Assembly (NCBI RefSeq): GCF_004684245.1
Contig: NZ_CP038452.1
Coordinates: 1,040,796 to 1,104,795 of the forward strand
Direction of reading: 5' to 3'
Length of the DNA: 64,000 nt
DNA from: Thermus caldilimi
GTDB lineage: Bacteria; Deinococcota; Deinococci; Deinococcales; Thermaceae
A program made the translations under genes and the position numbers. The notes below the pieces were generated by a model. That model had not been told where the DNA came from and ran no database searches. It saw nothing but the letters and a program-made list of their open reading frames with translations. This document shows positions 14,901 to 23,453 of this stretch, one piece after another (position 1 is the first letter of the stretch; every line of letters begins with the position of its first letter).

Positions 14901-15274
14901 TCCCGGCGAGCCGGCTCGCCCTCACCGCGGCCCTCCTCTGGTTCTTGGCCGCTAGCCTGGTGGGCCTGCTCCTAGGCCTGGGCCTCCTGCCCTATACCTG
15001 GCGGCCCGCCCACGCCCACATGCAGCTTCTGGGCTTCGTAAGCCTTATGATCTACGGGGTAGCCTACCATGCCCTTCCCCGGTTCCGGGGGGTGGTCTTT
15101 CGCAGACCGGGACTGGCCCTCTTCCAAGTGCTCCTGGCCAACCTCGGACTTCTGGGAATGGTCTTGGCTTGGGGCCTGGGGCTTGGGATCCATGTATGGG
15201 GGTTCTTTGCTTTCCTCTCGCTTGTGGCGGGAAGCCTCTTTGTCCTCCTCATGCTGGAGGTACTCTGGGGCTAA
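14897..15274 (+). CDS. Mini heme-copper-oxidase-like membrane protein
   Basis: The protein has 125 residues and four helices. Helix two opens with R-P-A-H-A-H-M-Q-L-L-G-F-V-S-L-M-I-Y-G-V, which resembles the heme-binding helix of oxidase/NorB subunit I (H-x-H-x3-L-G). It is far too short to be an oxidase and lacks the copper or FeB site. It may bind a heme and sense or shuttle; this is inference from the motif. It is coupled by ATGA to the cupin gene. Confidence 0.6.
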   Translation: MIPASRLALTAALLWFLAASLVGLLLGLGLLPYTWRPAHAHMQLLGFVSLMIYGVAYHALPRFRGVVFRRPGLALFQVLLANLGLLGMVLAWGLGLGIHVWGFFAFLSLVAGSLFVLLMLEVLWG

Positions 15275-15305
15275 AGGGTCTTCGGACCACAGCTTGGAGA
15301 GCGGT

Positions 15306-16403
15306 ATGCGCGCAACCGGTGTTCCCCTTAAGACCATAGCCCTCCCCACGGAGCACGGGGGCTGGGGGTTTACCCTAGAACCCATCCTCCTGGGCCTATT
15401 CATCTCGCCAGGACCCCACACCCTGGGGCTGTTCCTCCTGGGTCTTTTCGGGTTCCTGGCCCGGCACCCCTTGAAGCTGGTTTACCAGGACCTAAGGAAG
15501 GGCAAGCGCTACCCCCGCACCGCCCTAGCCTCGAGGGTGGGCGGGATCTATCTGGCCCTGGCCCTTCTGGGCCTTCTCCTTGCTGCCTGGACCGCCCGAG
15601 GCCCCTTTCTCCTACCCCTTCTCCTCGCCCTCCCCCTGGGGGCCTACATGCTCTGGGCGGATGCCTCAAACCGCTCCCGGGACCTTTTCCCGGAAATCGC
15701 TGCTGCCTTGGCCATGGCCTCCTTAGCGCCAGCAGGGGTTTTGGCAGGTGGCTTGGAGACGGAAATCGCCTTGGGGAGCTTTTTGGCCTTGGCCCTAAGG
15801 GATATCGCCGCCCTCTACTATGCCCGCACCCAGGTGCTCAGGGCCCGGGGAGGAAGCCCCAAGCGCTACCCCGCCCTCCTGGCCCTTTGGGCCTCCTTCC
15901 TCCTCGCCCTTTTTCTTCAAGGCCAAGGGCTCCTTCCCGCTCCCACCACCCTCGCCCTTCTCCTCCTCGCCCTTTACGGAAGCCTGGCCCTCTTGAAACC
16001 CCCGGTGGCGGCCCGGATCATCGGCTGGACGCAGATGGGCTTTGGCCTTTTGGTGGTCTTGGCCACCGCTATAGGCTACACCCTTCAAGGCCTTCCCACG
16101 GCCCTGCTGGGTGTCCCTAGCCTCCACCGCCTCCTGGGGTGGGCCCTGGTGGGGCTAGCCTTCCTAACCGGGCTTTACCTCTTCTTCCGCCGGGAGGTAC
16201 CCCGGGAGGTACGCCTTCTGGTAGGGCTTTACGACCTGAACGCCCTCTTGGGCCTTCTCTACTTGGCCTTCGTTTGGAAGCCCCTTCCCCATCCCTTCCT
16301 GGCCCTCTTGGGGGTGGCCCTCCTCCACCTCCTTCTCCGAAGGCACCACCCCTGGCCGGCAGCAGGGTTCCTCCTCCTGGGATTTCTCCTCCTCTGGCAC
16401 TGA
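15306..16403 (+). CDS. YwiC-like membrane protein with C-terminal extension
   Basis: The protein has 365 residues and about ten helices. The first 230 residues match YwiC-like proteins: P-T-E-H-G-G-W-G-F near residue 14, H-P-L-K-L-V-Y-Q-D and A-D-A-S-N-R-S-R-D-L-F-P-E. Residues 235-365 form an extra block of four to five helices (S-L-H-R-L-L-G-W-A-L) that typical YwiC lacks as I know it. YwiC lies beside nitrate-respiration genes in Bacillus but has no proven function. GGAG lies six bases before ATG 15306. Confidence 0.7.
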   Translation: MRATGVPLKTIALPTEHGGWGFTLEPILLGLFISPGPHTLGLFLLGLFGFLARHPLKLVYQDLRKGKRYPRTALASRVGGIYLALALLGLLLAAWTARGPFLLPLLLALPLGAYMLWADASNRSRDLFPEIAAALAMASLAPAGVLAGGLETEIALGSFLALALRDIAALYYARTQVLRARGGSPKRYPALLALWASFLLALFLQGQGLLPAPTTLALLLLALYGSLALLKPPVAARIIGWTQMGFGLLVVLATAIGYTLQGLPTALLGVPSLHRLLGWALVGLAFLTGLYLFFRREVPREVRLLVGLYDLNALLGLLYLAFVWKPLPHPFLALLGVALLHLLLRRHHPWPAAGFLLLGFLLLWH

Positions 16404-16461
16404 GGCCCGGATGGTGGGGAAGACCCCCTTTGCGGCGGCGGAGCGGTTGCACAATGAGAGC

Positions 16462-17466
16462 ATGAGGCAAGCCTGGGGTCTTGCCCTTCTGGTCCCCTTT
16501 GGCCTGGCCCTTTACGCCCTCTTTGGCAAGGAACCGCCCCTCCGCTGGGCCGAACCCGTGCAGGCCCCGCCCGCGGGCCTGCAGGAGGTCTACGCCCGGG
16601 CCCACCCCGCCGTCCTCCGCATAGAGGGCCCCGAGGGGAGCCGCGGCACGGGCTTCTTCTACGCCCCGGGCCTGGTCCTCACCGCCTACCACGTGGTGGC
16701 GGAAGGAGGCCCTTACACCCTGGTGCTCGCCAACCGGGAGCGGGCTGCCGCCACCCTCCTCGGCTTCGCCGAGCCTTTGGACCTGGCGGTCCTCCGCACC
16801 GAGGCCCAGGCCCCCGCCCTCCTGCCCTTGGAAACGGGAAGGGCCCCGCGGGTGGGGGAAGCGGTGCTCCACATCGGCAACAGCCGGGACCAGTTCATCG
16901 CCCCCCGCTACGGCCGCATCACCCGGCTTGGGGTGAGCCCCTCCCCCTTCCTGCCCCAGGGCCTGGGGGAGGCCAGCCTTCCCCTCGCCCCCGGGGACTC
17001 GGGGGGACCAGTGCTGGACGGGGAGGGGCGGGTGCTGGGGGTGGCGGTGGCCATCGGCCAGACGGAGGAGGGCTTCCGGAGCTTCTTCACCCCCCTCTTG
17101 GGCCGACAGGCGGTCCTGGCCGCCCTGGAGCGCGGGGAAAGGAGCTACTGGCCCTACCTGGGCCTAAGAGGCCCCCGGGCCCTGACCCCAGAGCTGGCTC
17201 GGGAGCTGGGCCTCCCCCCGGGGGGTGTGGTGGTGGGGGAGGTGGTGCCGGGCGGGGCCGCCCACCGGGGGGGGCTAAGGGGGCTGGAGGCGGGCGGGGT
17301 GCCGGACGTGATCCTGGAGGTGAACGGGGTCCCGGTGAACAGCTTTGAGGACCTCCTGCGGGAGGTGCGCCGCTACCAGGTGGGGGACCGGATCCGCCTT
17401 AGTGTGCGCCGGGGTGGGGAGGTATTCCAGGTGGAGGCGGAGCTCGCCCCCTTTCCCGGAAGGTGA
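16462..17466 (+). CDS. HtrA/DegP-like serine protease with PDZ domain
   Basis: The protein has 334 residues. An N-terminal signal anchor (5-22) precedes a trypsin-like domain: T-A-Y-H-V-V (His), L-D-L-A-V-L-R (Asp) and G-D-S-G-G-P (Ser) form the triad. The C-terminal 100 residues are one PDZ domain with G-L-E-A-G-G-V-P-D-V-I-L-E-V-N-G. Such proteases clear misfolded envelope proteins. ATG 16462 is chosen because the hydrophobic anchor starts there; an upstream in-frame ATG at 16411 would add 17 polar residues. The gene converges with the P1 peptidase three bases away. Confidence 0.85.
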   Translation: MRQAWGLALLVPFGLALYALFGKEPPLRWAEPVQAPPAGLQEVYARAHPAVLRIEGPEGSRGTGFFYAPGLVLTAYHVVAEGGPYTLVLANRERAAATLLGFAEPLDLAVLRTEAQAPALLPLETGRAPRVGEAVLHIGNSRDQFIAPRYGRITRLGVSPSPFLPQGLGEASLPLAPGDSGGPVLDGEGRVLGVAVAIGQTEEGFRSFFTPLLGRQAVLAALERGERSYWPYLGLRGPRALTPELARELGLPPGGVVVGEVVPGGAAHRGGLRGLEAGGVPDVILEVNGVPVNSFEDLLREVRRYQVGDRIRLSVRRGGEVFQVEAELAPFPGR

Positions 17467-17469
17467 TCC

Positions 17470-18444
17470 TCAGCCCATGAGGTCCCGGTAAGCGGGGATC
17501 CCCGGTGCGCTTTCCGAAAGGAGCACCGCCCGGAGGATGGCCCGGGTTACGGCATCGGCGGCGTAGGCCCCAAGGCGGAGAAGGGTATAAGGGCCCACCC
17601 CATTCCCCTCCCCTTGGGCCAAAGCAAAGACCAGATCCCCATCCAAAGGCGTATGGGCCGGGCGGATGGCCCGGGCGATCCCGTCCTGGGCCATGATGGC
17701 GAGCCTTTTGGCCTGGGCCTTGCTAAGGGGGGCGTCGGTGGCCACCACCGCCAGGGTGGTGTTCTGGCCGAGGAGGAAGGGGTAACGGTAGTCCTCCGGG
17801 CTTCCCTGGTAGCGGGAGCGATCCGGGATCAGGGCCCTCTCCCTTTCGGTCAGGAAGTCCTCCCCGTAAAGCCTCCCCGTCCAGGGGTCAAAGGGACGGC
17901 CTAGGCTATTCACCGCCGCCAGGGCCATGACCCGGTACCCCTCCTCCAGGAGGTACCCCGCCAGGCCCACCCCGCCCTTCACCCCTCCCGCCACCGCCCC
18001 GGTGCCCACCCCCACGCTCCCTTCAGCCACCTCCTCCCCTGCGGCTAGGGCCGCCCGGTAGCCTGCTTCCGCCCCCGGTGCCCGGTTCACCCTTCCCCGG
18101 CCCAGGTCGTAGAGCACAGCGGCAGGAACAATAGGCACCACACCCCCCGGGGTAGGGAAACCCTTTCTCCTTTCCGCCAGGAAGCGCATCACCCCCTCGG
18201 CCGCCGCCAGGCCAAAGGCGCTTCCCCCTGTGAGCACCACCGCCTGCACCCTTTCCACGGTGTTTTCCGGCAGGAGCAGGTCCGTCTCCCGGGTGCCGGG
18301 GGCTGCCCCCCGCACATCCGCCGCCGCCACCCACCCCTCCTCCCCCAGGACCACGGTGCAGCCGGTGAGGGCCTCGAGGTCGGTGAAATGCCCCACCCTC
18401 AACCCCGGCAAAAGGGCCGCCTTACCCTCCAAGGCTTCCGCCAT
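17470..18444 (-). CDS. P1 family (DmpA-type) aminopeptidase
   Basis: The protein has 324 residues. The fold marks are G-L-R-V-G-H-F-T-D near the start, V-L-T-G-G-S-A-F-G-L-A-A-A-E-G-V near residue 72, and G-Q-N-T-T-L-A-V-V-A-T-D-A near 230, where the family cleaves itself before the N-terminal nucleophile (here Asn-Thr). DmpA relatives act on small amide or beta-peptide substrates; the real substrate is unknown. The enzyme is soluble. A GATACT stretch six bases upstream of the ATG could be a leaderless -10. Confidence 0.85.
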   Translation of the reverse strand: MAEALEGKAALLPGLRVGHFTDLEALTGCTVVLGEEGWVAAADVRGAAPGTRETDLLLPENTVERVQAVVLTGGSAFGLAAAEGVMRFLAERRKGFPTPGGVVPIVPAAVLYDLGRGRVNRAPGAEAGYRAALAAGEEVAEGSVGVGTGAVAGGVKGGVGLAGYLLEEGYRVMALAAVNSLGRPFDPWTGRLYGEDFLTERERALIPDRSRYQGSPEDYRYPFLLGQNTTLAVVATDAPLSKAQAKRLAIMAQDGIARAIRPAHTPLDGDLVFALAQGEGNGVGPYTLLRLGAYAADAVTRAILRAVLLSESAPGIPAYRDLMG

Positions 18445-18488
18445 AAGGCCAGTATCGGGTAGGCTAGGGAGCAGAGCAAGGAGGGAGT

Positions 18489-19550
18489 ATGTGGGAGTAC
18501 CTGATCCACGGCGAACCTTCTCCTAAGGTCCAGGCTTTTCTGGAAGGTCTGGGGAAAGCTTTGGAAGCCCAGGGGTTTCACCATAACCCTAAGGCCGAGG
18601 CCCCCAACCTGGTGCTGAACGCCATTTCCCCGGAAAACCCTAAGCCCTACCGCCGGCGGGCCCAGGCCACCTTCGTGGCCTCGGTGCTGGAGCTTCCCAG
18701 GTTCCCCGAAGACCCCCTGAAGGAGCTCTACCCCTACCTGGTCCGAGCTCTTTCCAACGTGCTCCTGGCCTATGTGCCCCACCAGGGGGTCAAGTTCCTC
18801 ACCCTGGAGCTCGGGCACTACGACGAGCCCAACGGGGAAGGGTTTTACGAGAGGGTAGCCGGGCGCCTTAAGCCCATCGCCTGCAGCCGCCTGGTCATCC
18901 ACAACGTCTTTCACACGGACCTCGAGCCCGAGCTTTGGCAAGGGGATGCGCTCACGGAAAGCATGTACCGGGCGGGGAAGAAACTCAAGGAATGGGACCT
19001 CCTTCCCGCCCCCTTCCCCATCGAGGAGATCCTCTCCCCCGAGGACCTGCGGCATGTCAAGCGGCTTTACGGTATCGGGGGACTTTCCTATGGCAACCTC
19101 TCCGTGCGCAAGGATGAGCGCCGCTTCTGGATGTCCGCAAGCGGGGTGGACAAGGCGAACCTCAAGGAGATCGGCCGGGACATCCTCATGGTGAAGGACT
19201 ACGACCCTGAAGAAAACGCCATCCTCCTCTCCGTTCCCCCCCACGTGGAACCCCGGCGGGTCAGCGTGGACGCCATCGAACACTGGATGATCTACCGGGA
19301 ACACCCCGGGGTGGGAGCCATCCTGCACGTGCACGCCTGGATGGAAGGGGTGCCCGCCACCCCCTTCAACTACCCCTGCGGCACCTACGAGCTGGCCCAG
19401 GCGGTGGCGGAAAAGGTACGGGAAGCTCCTGACCCCACGCGGGCGGTGGTGGGCCTGAAAAACCACGGCCTCACCATCACCGGGCGGAGCCTGGACGAGA
19501 TCATGGAAAGGATCGAGGGCCGGCTCATCCGCACCGTGCCCATGACATGA
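18489..19550 (+). CDS. Class II aldolase/adducin domain protein with N-terminal extension
   Basis: The protein has 353 residues. Residues 165-345 are a class II aldolase domain: G-G-L-S-Y-G-N-L-S-V, the metal-binding L-H-V-H-A-W-M near residue 280 and K-N-H-G-L-T-I-T-G. The family covers fuculose- and ribulose-phosphate aldolases/epimerases and dehydratases. Residues 1-160 form a separate domain I do not recognise, with V-I-H-N-V-F-H-T-D. The gene overlaps the alcohol dehydrogenase by ATGA, so they probably act in one sugar or polyol pathway. The start has AAGGAGGGA before it. Confidence 0.75.
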   Translation: MWEYLIHGEPSPKVQAFLEGLGKALEAQGFHHNPKAEAPNLVLNAISPENPKPYRRRAQATFVASVLELPRFPEDPLKELYPYLVRALSNVLLAYVPHQGVKFLTLELGHYDEPNGEGFYERVAGRLKPIACSRLVIHNVFHTDLEPELWQGDALTESMYRAGKKLKEWDLLPAPFPIEEILSPEDLRHVKRLYGIGGLSYGNLSVRKDERRFWMSASGVDKANLKEIGRDILMVKDYDPEENAILLSVPPHVEPRRVSVDAIEHWMIYREHPGVGAILHVHAWMEGVPATPFNYPCGTYELAQAVAEKVREAPDPTRAVVGLKNHGLTITGRSLDEIMERIEGRLIRTVPMT

Positions 19551-20641
19551 AGGCCCTCCTCTACACCCCTTCCCTGCCCCGCTTCTTCGCCGCCAGGGCC
19601 CTGGGCAAGCGCTTTCCCAAGGGGCTTCTCCCCTTGCGCCTGGTGGAGGTGCCCCTACCCGAGCGGCAGGGCTTCGTAAAGGTCAAGGTGAGGCTAAGCG
19701 GGGTCTGCGGTTCGGACCTGGCCCTTCTCTACGGGAAAAGCCCCCCTTCCATCAGCCCCTTTTTCTCCTTCCCCGCTGTCCTTGGCCACGAGATCCTGGG
19801 GGAGGTAGAGGGAAGCCTGGTGGCGGTGAACCCCCTCCTCTCCTGCACTGACCGCGGACTTCCCCCCTGCCCAAGGTGCCAGCAGGGCGAGGAGGGCCTA
19901 TGCCAAAACGTGGCCGAAGGCCCCCTAGCCCCCGGGATGCTGGGCTACAACCGGGACCTGCCCGGGGGCTGGGGGGAGTGGGTCCTGGTCCGGCCCGAGA
20001 GGCTTTACCCCATTCCCGAGGGCGTGCCCGAGGAGCGGGCGGTGCTCGCCGAGCCCCTGGCGGTGGTGGTGCGGGGCCTCAAGAAGCTTAAACCATGGCC
20101 AGATGAGATCTTGGTGCTAGGCATGGGCACCCTGGGGCTTTCGGCCCTCAAGGCCCTTAGGGCCCTGGGGTTTTCCGGAAAAGCCTACGCGGTGGCCAAG
20201 TACCCCCGCCAAGCGGAGCGGGCTTTGGTCTTCGGAGCGGATAGGGTCTACGGAAGCGCCAAGGAGGCCCTGCTGGAGCGGGCCAAGTGCTACCGCTACC
20301 TCCTCTTTGAAGGGTACCGGGGTGGGTACGAGGCGGTCATTGAAGCCTCGGGGAGTGGGGCAGGTTTCCGCCAAGCCCTTACCCTGGCCCAGGAGGGAGG
20401 CAGGGTGCTCCTCTTGGGGGCTCCGGGCGTGGACTGGGCCGACCTCTCCCCCTTCTGGTTCAAGGAGGTGGGCCTGGTGGGCAGCTACACCTACACCCAT
20501 GAGGAGTTCGCCCAGGCGGTGGGCCTATTGCCGGAGCTAAAGGGATTGGAAGGCCTCATCGGAGGCATCTTTCCCCTCGAGGCCTGGCCAAAAGCCCTTT
20601 CCGCCAAGGGCAAAGCCCTATTCCGGCCAAATGTGTCCTGA
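19547..20641 (+). CDS. Zinc-dependent medium-chain alcohol dehydrogenase
   Basis: The protein has 364 residues. Catalytic zinc residues are in G-V-C-G-S-D (about 54-59) and L-G-H-E-I-L-G. Structural zinc cysteines follow as C-x8-C-x2-C-x7-C near residues 103-123. The cofactor fold has L-G-M-G-T-L-G-L near 192. This is the MDR family; the substrate is unknown, and the partner aldolase-type gene suggests a sugar alcohol. The N-terminal S-L-P-R-F-F-A-A-R-A stretch is unusual for the family. Confidence 0.85.
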   Translation: MKALLYTPSLPRFFAARALGKRFPKGLLPLRLVEVPLPERQGFVKVKVRLSGVCGSDLALLYGKSPPSISPFFSFPAVLGHEILGEVEGSLVAVNPLLSCTDRGLPPCPRCQQGEEGLCQNVAEGPLAPGMLGYNRDLPGGWGEWVLVRPERLYPIPEGVPEERAVLAEPLAVVVRGLKKLKPWPDEILVLGMGTLGLSALKALRALGFSGKAYAVAKYPRQAERALVFGADRVYGSAKEALLERAKCYRYLLFEGYRGGYEAVIEASGSGAGFRQALTLAQEGGRVLLLGAPGVDWADLSPFWFKEVGLVGSYTYTHEEFAQAVGLLPELKGLEGLIGGIFPLEAWPKALSAKGKALFRPNVS

Positions 20642-20699
20642 GGGGGAGTATCCCCTGGCCTGAGGGGCTACACTCCAGGGAAACCCTTAGGGGGTGGGC

Positions 20700-21737
20700 A
20701 TGGCCTGGGAAGAGGAACCCTTCTTGGCGGCAGGGGAAAGGTTTCGGGCCCTCCTGAAGGAGGTCAAGCGGGTCATCGTGGGCCAGGACCACCTCCTGGA
20801 GAGGATGCTGGTGGCCCTTCTCGCCCGGGGCCACCTCCTGATCGAGGGGGTGCCGGGGCTGGCCAAGACCCTGGCAGTGAAGACCCTGGCCCAAGCGGTG
20901 GGGGGGAGTTTCAAAAGGATCCAGTTCACCCCCGACCTGGTGCCCGCCGACCTCCTGGGAACCCGCATCTACAACCCCAAGGAGGGAGAGTTCAGGACCG
21001 AGCTCGGTCCCATCTTCGCCCACCTCCTTCTGGCGGACGAGATCAACCGGGCCCCGGCCAAGGTGCAGTCGGCCCTCCTCGAGGCCATGCAGGAGCGCCA
21101 GGTGACTCTGGGCAAGGAAACCTACCCCCTGCCCAAGCCCTTCCTGGTCCTGGCCACGCAAAACCCCATAGAAAGCGAGGGCACCTATCCCCTGCCGGAG
21201 GCCCAGCTGGATCGCTTCCTCCTCAAGGTGGTGGTGGGCTACCCTGCCTTCCACGAGGAGCTCCTCATCGTGGGGCGCATGACCACGGGGGAGGAGATCC
21301 AGGTGGGCCAGGTGCTTTCCCTGGAGGAGGTTTCGGAGCTTTCCCGCTTGGCCGACCGCGTCTACATCCACCCCAAGGTGGCCGAGCACGCCGTGGCCCT
21401 GGTCCAAGCCACCCGGGACCTGGAAAGGGCGGGGCTTAAGGACCTAAAGCCCTTCGTGACCTACGGGGCCAGCCCCCGAGCCTCCTTGGCCCTGGTCCAG
21501 GGGGCCAAGGCCCTGGCCCTGGTCCGGGGGCGGGCCCACGCCTTGCCGGAGGATGTGCGGGACCTGTACCTGGACGCTCTCCGCCATCGCGTGATCCTCT
21601 CCTACCAGGCCCTGGCGGAGGGCGTGCGGGTGGAAGACGTGCTGGAAGCCATCCTAAACCGCCTTCCCCCGCCCTTTGTACCCCTTCACGACCCCTATGG
21701 AGACGCCCGAAGCCCTCTTGGCCCGCCTGGAGCTTAA
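20700..21737 (+). CDS. MoxR-type AAA+ ATPase
   Basis: The protein has 345 residues. Walker A is G-V-P-G-L-A-K-T near residue 53, Walker B L-L-L-A-D-E-I-N-R-A-P near 105, and sensor 1 A-T-Q-N-P-I-E-S-E-G near 150. MoxR ATPases act as chaperones with VWA-domain partners and insert metals or remodel membrane complexes. It opens an operon with DUF58 and two VWA genes, the classic set. The first of two possible starts (GTG 20694, ATG 20700) is two codons longer. A TACACT box lies near 20669. Confidence 0.9.
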   Translation: MAWEEEPFLAAGERFRALLKEVKRVIVGQDHLLERMLVALLARGHLLIEGVPGLAKTLAVKTLAQAVGGSFKRIQFTPDLVPADLLGTRIYNPKEGEFRTELGPIFAHLLLADEINRAPAKVQSALLEAMQERQVTLGKETYPLPKPFLVLATQNPIESEGTYPLPEAQLDRFLLKVVVGYPAFHEELLIVGRMTTGEEIQVGQVLSLEEVSELSRLADRVYIHPKVAEHAVALVQATRDLERAGLKDLKPFVTYGASPRASLALVQGAKALALVRGRAHALPEDVRDLYLDALRHRVILSYQALAEGVRVEDVLEAILNRLPPPFVPLHDPYGDARSPLGPPGA

Positions 21738-22566
21738 GGTGGTGCGTCCCCTGGACGGGCTCCTCTTCGGGGACTACCGGGGGGTGTTCTACGGCAAGAG
21801 CCTGGAACTCGCCGAGATCAGCCCCTATGCCCCGGGGGACGAGGCCGAGCGCATTGACTGGCCCGCCACCGCCCGGACCGGGGAACTCCACGTGCGCCGC
21901 TTTCGCGAGGAGCGGGAGCTTACCCTATGGCTCCTCCTGGACGGAAGCCCCTCCATGCGCTTTGGCTCCCGTAGGCGAGAAAAGTACACCCTGGCCCTGG
22001 AGCTGGCCCTGAGCGTGGCCTACATCGCCCTGCGCCACGGGAACCGGGTGGGGGCTATCCTGCCCTCAGGCCTCCTGCCCCCCAAAGGGGGCAAGGCCCA
22101 GGCCCTCCTCCTGGCCCGGGAGGCCCTTAAAGGCGGGAAGGCGCTTCCCCTGGGGGAGGCCTTGGGGCTTCTGGAGCGGGTGGCCCGGCGCCGGAGCCTG
22201 GTCTTCGTCTTTTCGGACTTCCTGGATCCTTTCTTTGCCCCCTGGGCCCGCTTGGCTGCTCGGCACGACTTGGTGGCAGTCCTGGTGGAAGATCCCCTGG
22301 AGCGGACTTTACCCCAGGCAGGGGTGCTTTCCTTCTTCGACCCGGAAACCGGGGCCCAGGTGGAGGTGAACACCTTAGACCCAAGGGTGCGGGAAGCCTA
22401 CCGCCTCCGGGCGGAGGCCCTTAGGGCGGGCAGGATGCGGGAGATCCTCAGAGCCGGTGCCGATCTCCTCCTGGCCTCCACGGAGATGGACCTGCTCCCC
22501 CTCCTCCTGGGCTTTGTGGAAAGGAGGCGCAGATGGTCTTCAAAAGCCCCGAGGGCTTCCTCCTAG
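21697..22566 (+). CDS. DUF58 family protein (degenerate VWA)
   Basis: The protein has 289 residues. It has the DUF58 block G-D-Y-R-G-V-F-Y-G-K-S-L-E-L-A-E-I-S-P-Y and P-G-D-E-A-E-R-I-D-W. A VWA-like metal site follows (L-D-G-S-P-S-M-R-F-G). It overlaps the moxR 3' end by 41 bases and the next gene by 34. DUF58 proteins work with MoxR ATPases. No membrane helix is visible. Confidence 0.85.
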   Translation: METPEALLARLELKVVRPLDGLLFGDYRGVFYGKSLELAEISPYAPGDEAERIDWPATARTGELHVRRFREERELTLWLLLDGSPSMRFGSRRREKYTLALELALSVAYIALRHGNRVGAILPSGLLPPKGGKAQALLLAREALKGGKALPLGEALGLLERVARRRSLVFVFSDFLDPFFAPWARLAARHDLVAVLVEDPLERTLPQAGVLSFFDPETGAQVEVNTLDPRVREAYRLRAEALRAGRMREILRAGADLLLASTEMDLLPLLLGFVERRRRWSSKAPRASS

Positions 22567-23453
22567 GCCTTCTCCTCCTGGGGGCCGGCGGGCTTTTCCT
22601 CCTCCTGGGGGAGCGAGCCGGAAGGCGGCGGCTTCTTTCTGCCCTGGACCCCGGCTTCGCTCCCCGGCCTAGGCCCTTGGGCTGGCCCTTCCTCCTGGCC
22701 CCTCTCCTCCTCTTCCTGGCGGCGGGCCGGCCCGAGGCCCCCCTGCCCTGGCGGGAGAACCTCACCCAGGCCCTGCTGGTGGTGGACACCAGCCACTCCA
22801 TGGCCGCGGACGACGAGGCCCCCACCCGGCTGGAACGGGCCAAGGCCCTGGCCCAAAGCTTCCTTCGCGGCCTGGACCCCTCGGTCAAGGTGGGGCTGGT
22901 GAGCTTCGGACCCCAGGCGGTCCTGGTCCTCTCCCCTACCCGGGACCGCCAGGCCCTCCTCAAGGCCCTGCAGGGCCTCAAACCCGGGGGGACCACCCCC
23001 TTGGGCCAAGGCCTCCTCCAGGCCAAACGGGTCCTGCGTCCAGAAGGCCCCGAGCGGGACCTGCCCCAGGCCAAACCCCCTGCCGCCCTCCTTCTTTTCT
23101 CCGACGGGGCCGCCAACGTCGGTCGGGATCCCCTCGAGGTGGCAGGAGAGCTCTCCCGGGCAGGCCTCCCCGTCTTTGTGCGTCCCCTGGGCGACCCCAA
23201 GGGAGCGGTGAGCCGCATCGGGGAAGGGCTTTACTTCGTGCCCACCAACCCCACAAGCCTCCTGCGCCTGGCCCAGGCCACCGGAGGCCAGGTGCTCGGT
23301 GAGGATTTCCAACCCCTCTACCGGGCCCTCCGCCCCTACCGCGTGTGGCGAACCCAGACCTTAGACCTCACCCAGGCCCTGGTGGTGGCCGGATTTCTAT
23401 CCCTTTCCTTCGGCGCTTACCTGAACCTGGCCCGGGAAGGGAGGTGGCCGTGA
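22533..23453 (+). CDS. BatA-like VWA membrane protein
   Basis: The protein has 306 residues. Two hydrophobic helices near 8-27 and 50-66 precede the VWA domain with the MIDAS motif V-V-D-T-S-H-S-M near residue 85. A last helix at 285-300 anchors the C-terminus. In Bat operons such proteins present a VWA domain on the outer face of the membrane and are remodelled by MoxR. It overlaps both neighbours. Confidence 0.8.
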   Translation: MVFKSPEGFLLGLLLLGAGGLFLLLGERAGRRRLLSALDPGFAPRPRPLGWPFLLAPLLLFLAAGRPEAPLPWRENLTQALLVVDTSHSMAADDEAPTRLERAKALAQSFLRGLDPSVKVGLVSFGPQAVLVLSPTRDRQALLKALQGLKPGGTTPLGQGLLQAKRVLRPEGPERDLPQAKPPAALLLFSDGAANVGRDPLEVAGELSRAGLPVFVRPLGDPKGAVSRIGEGLYFVPTNPTSLLRLAQATGGQVLGEDFQPLYRALRPYRVWRTQTLDLTQALVVAGFLSLSFGAYLNLAREGRWP

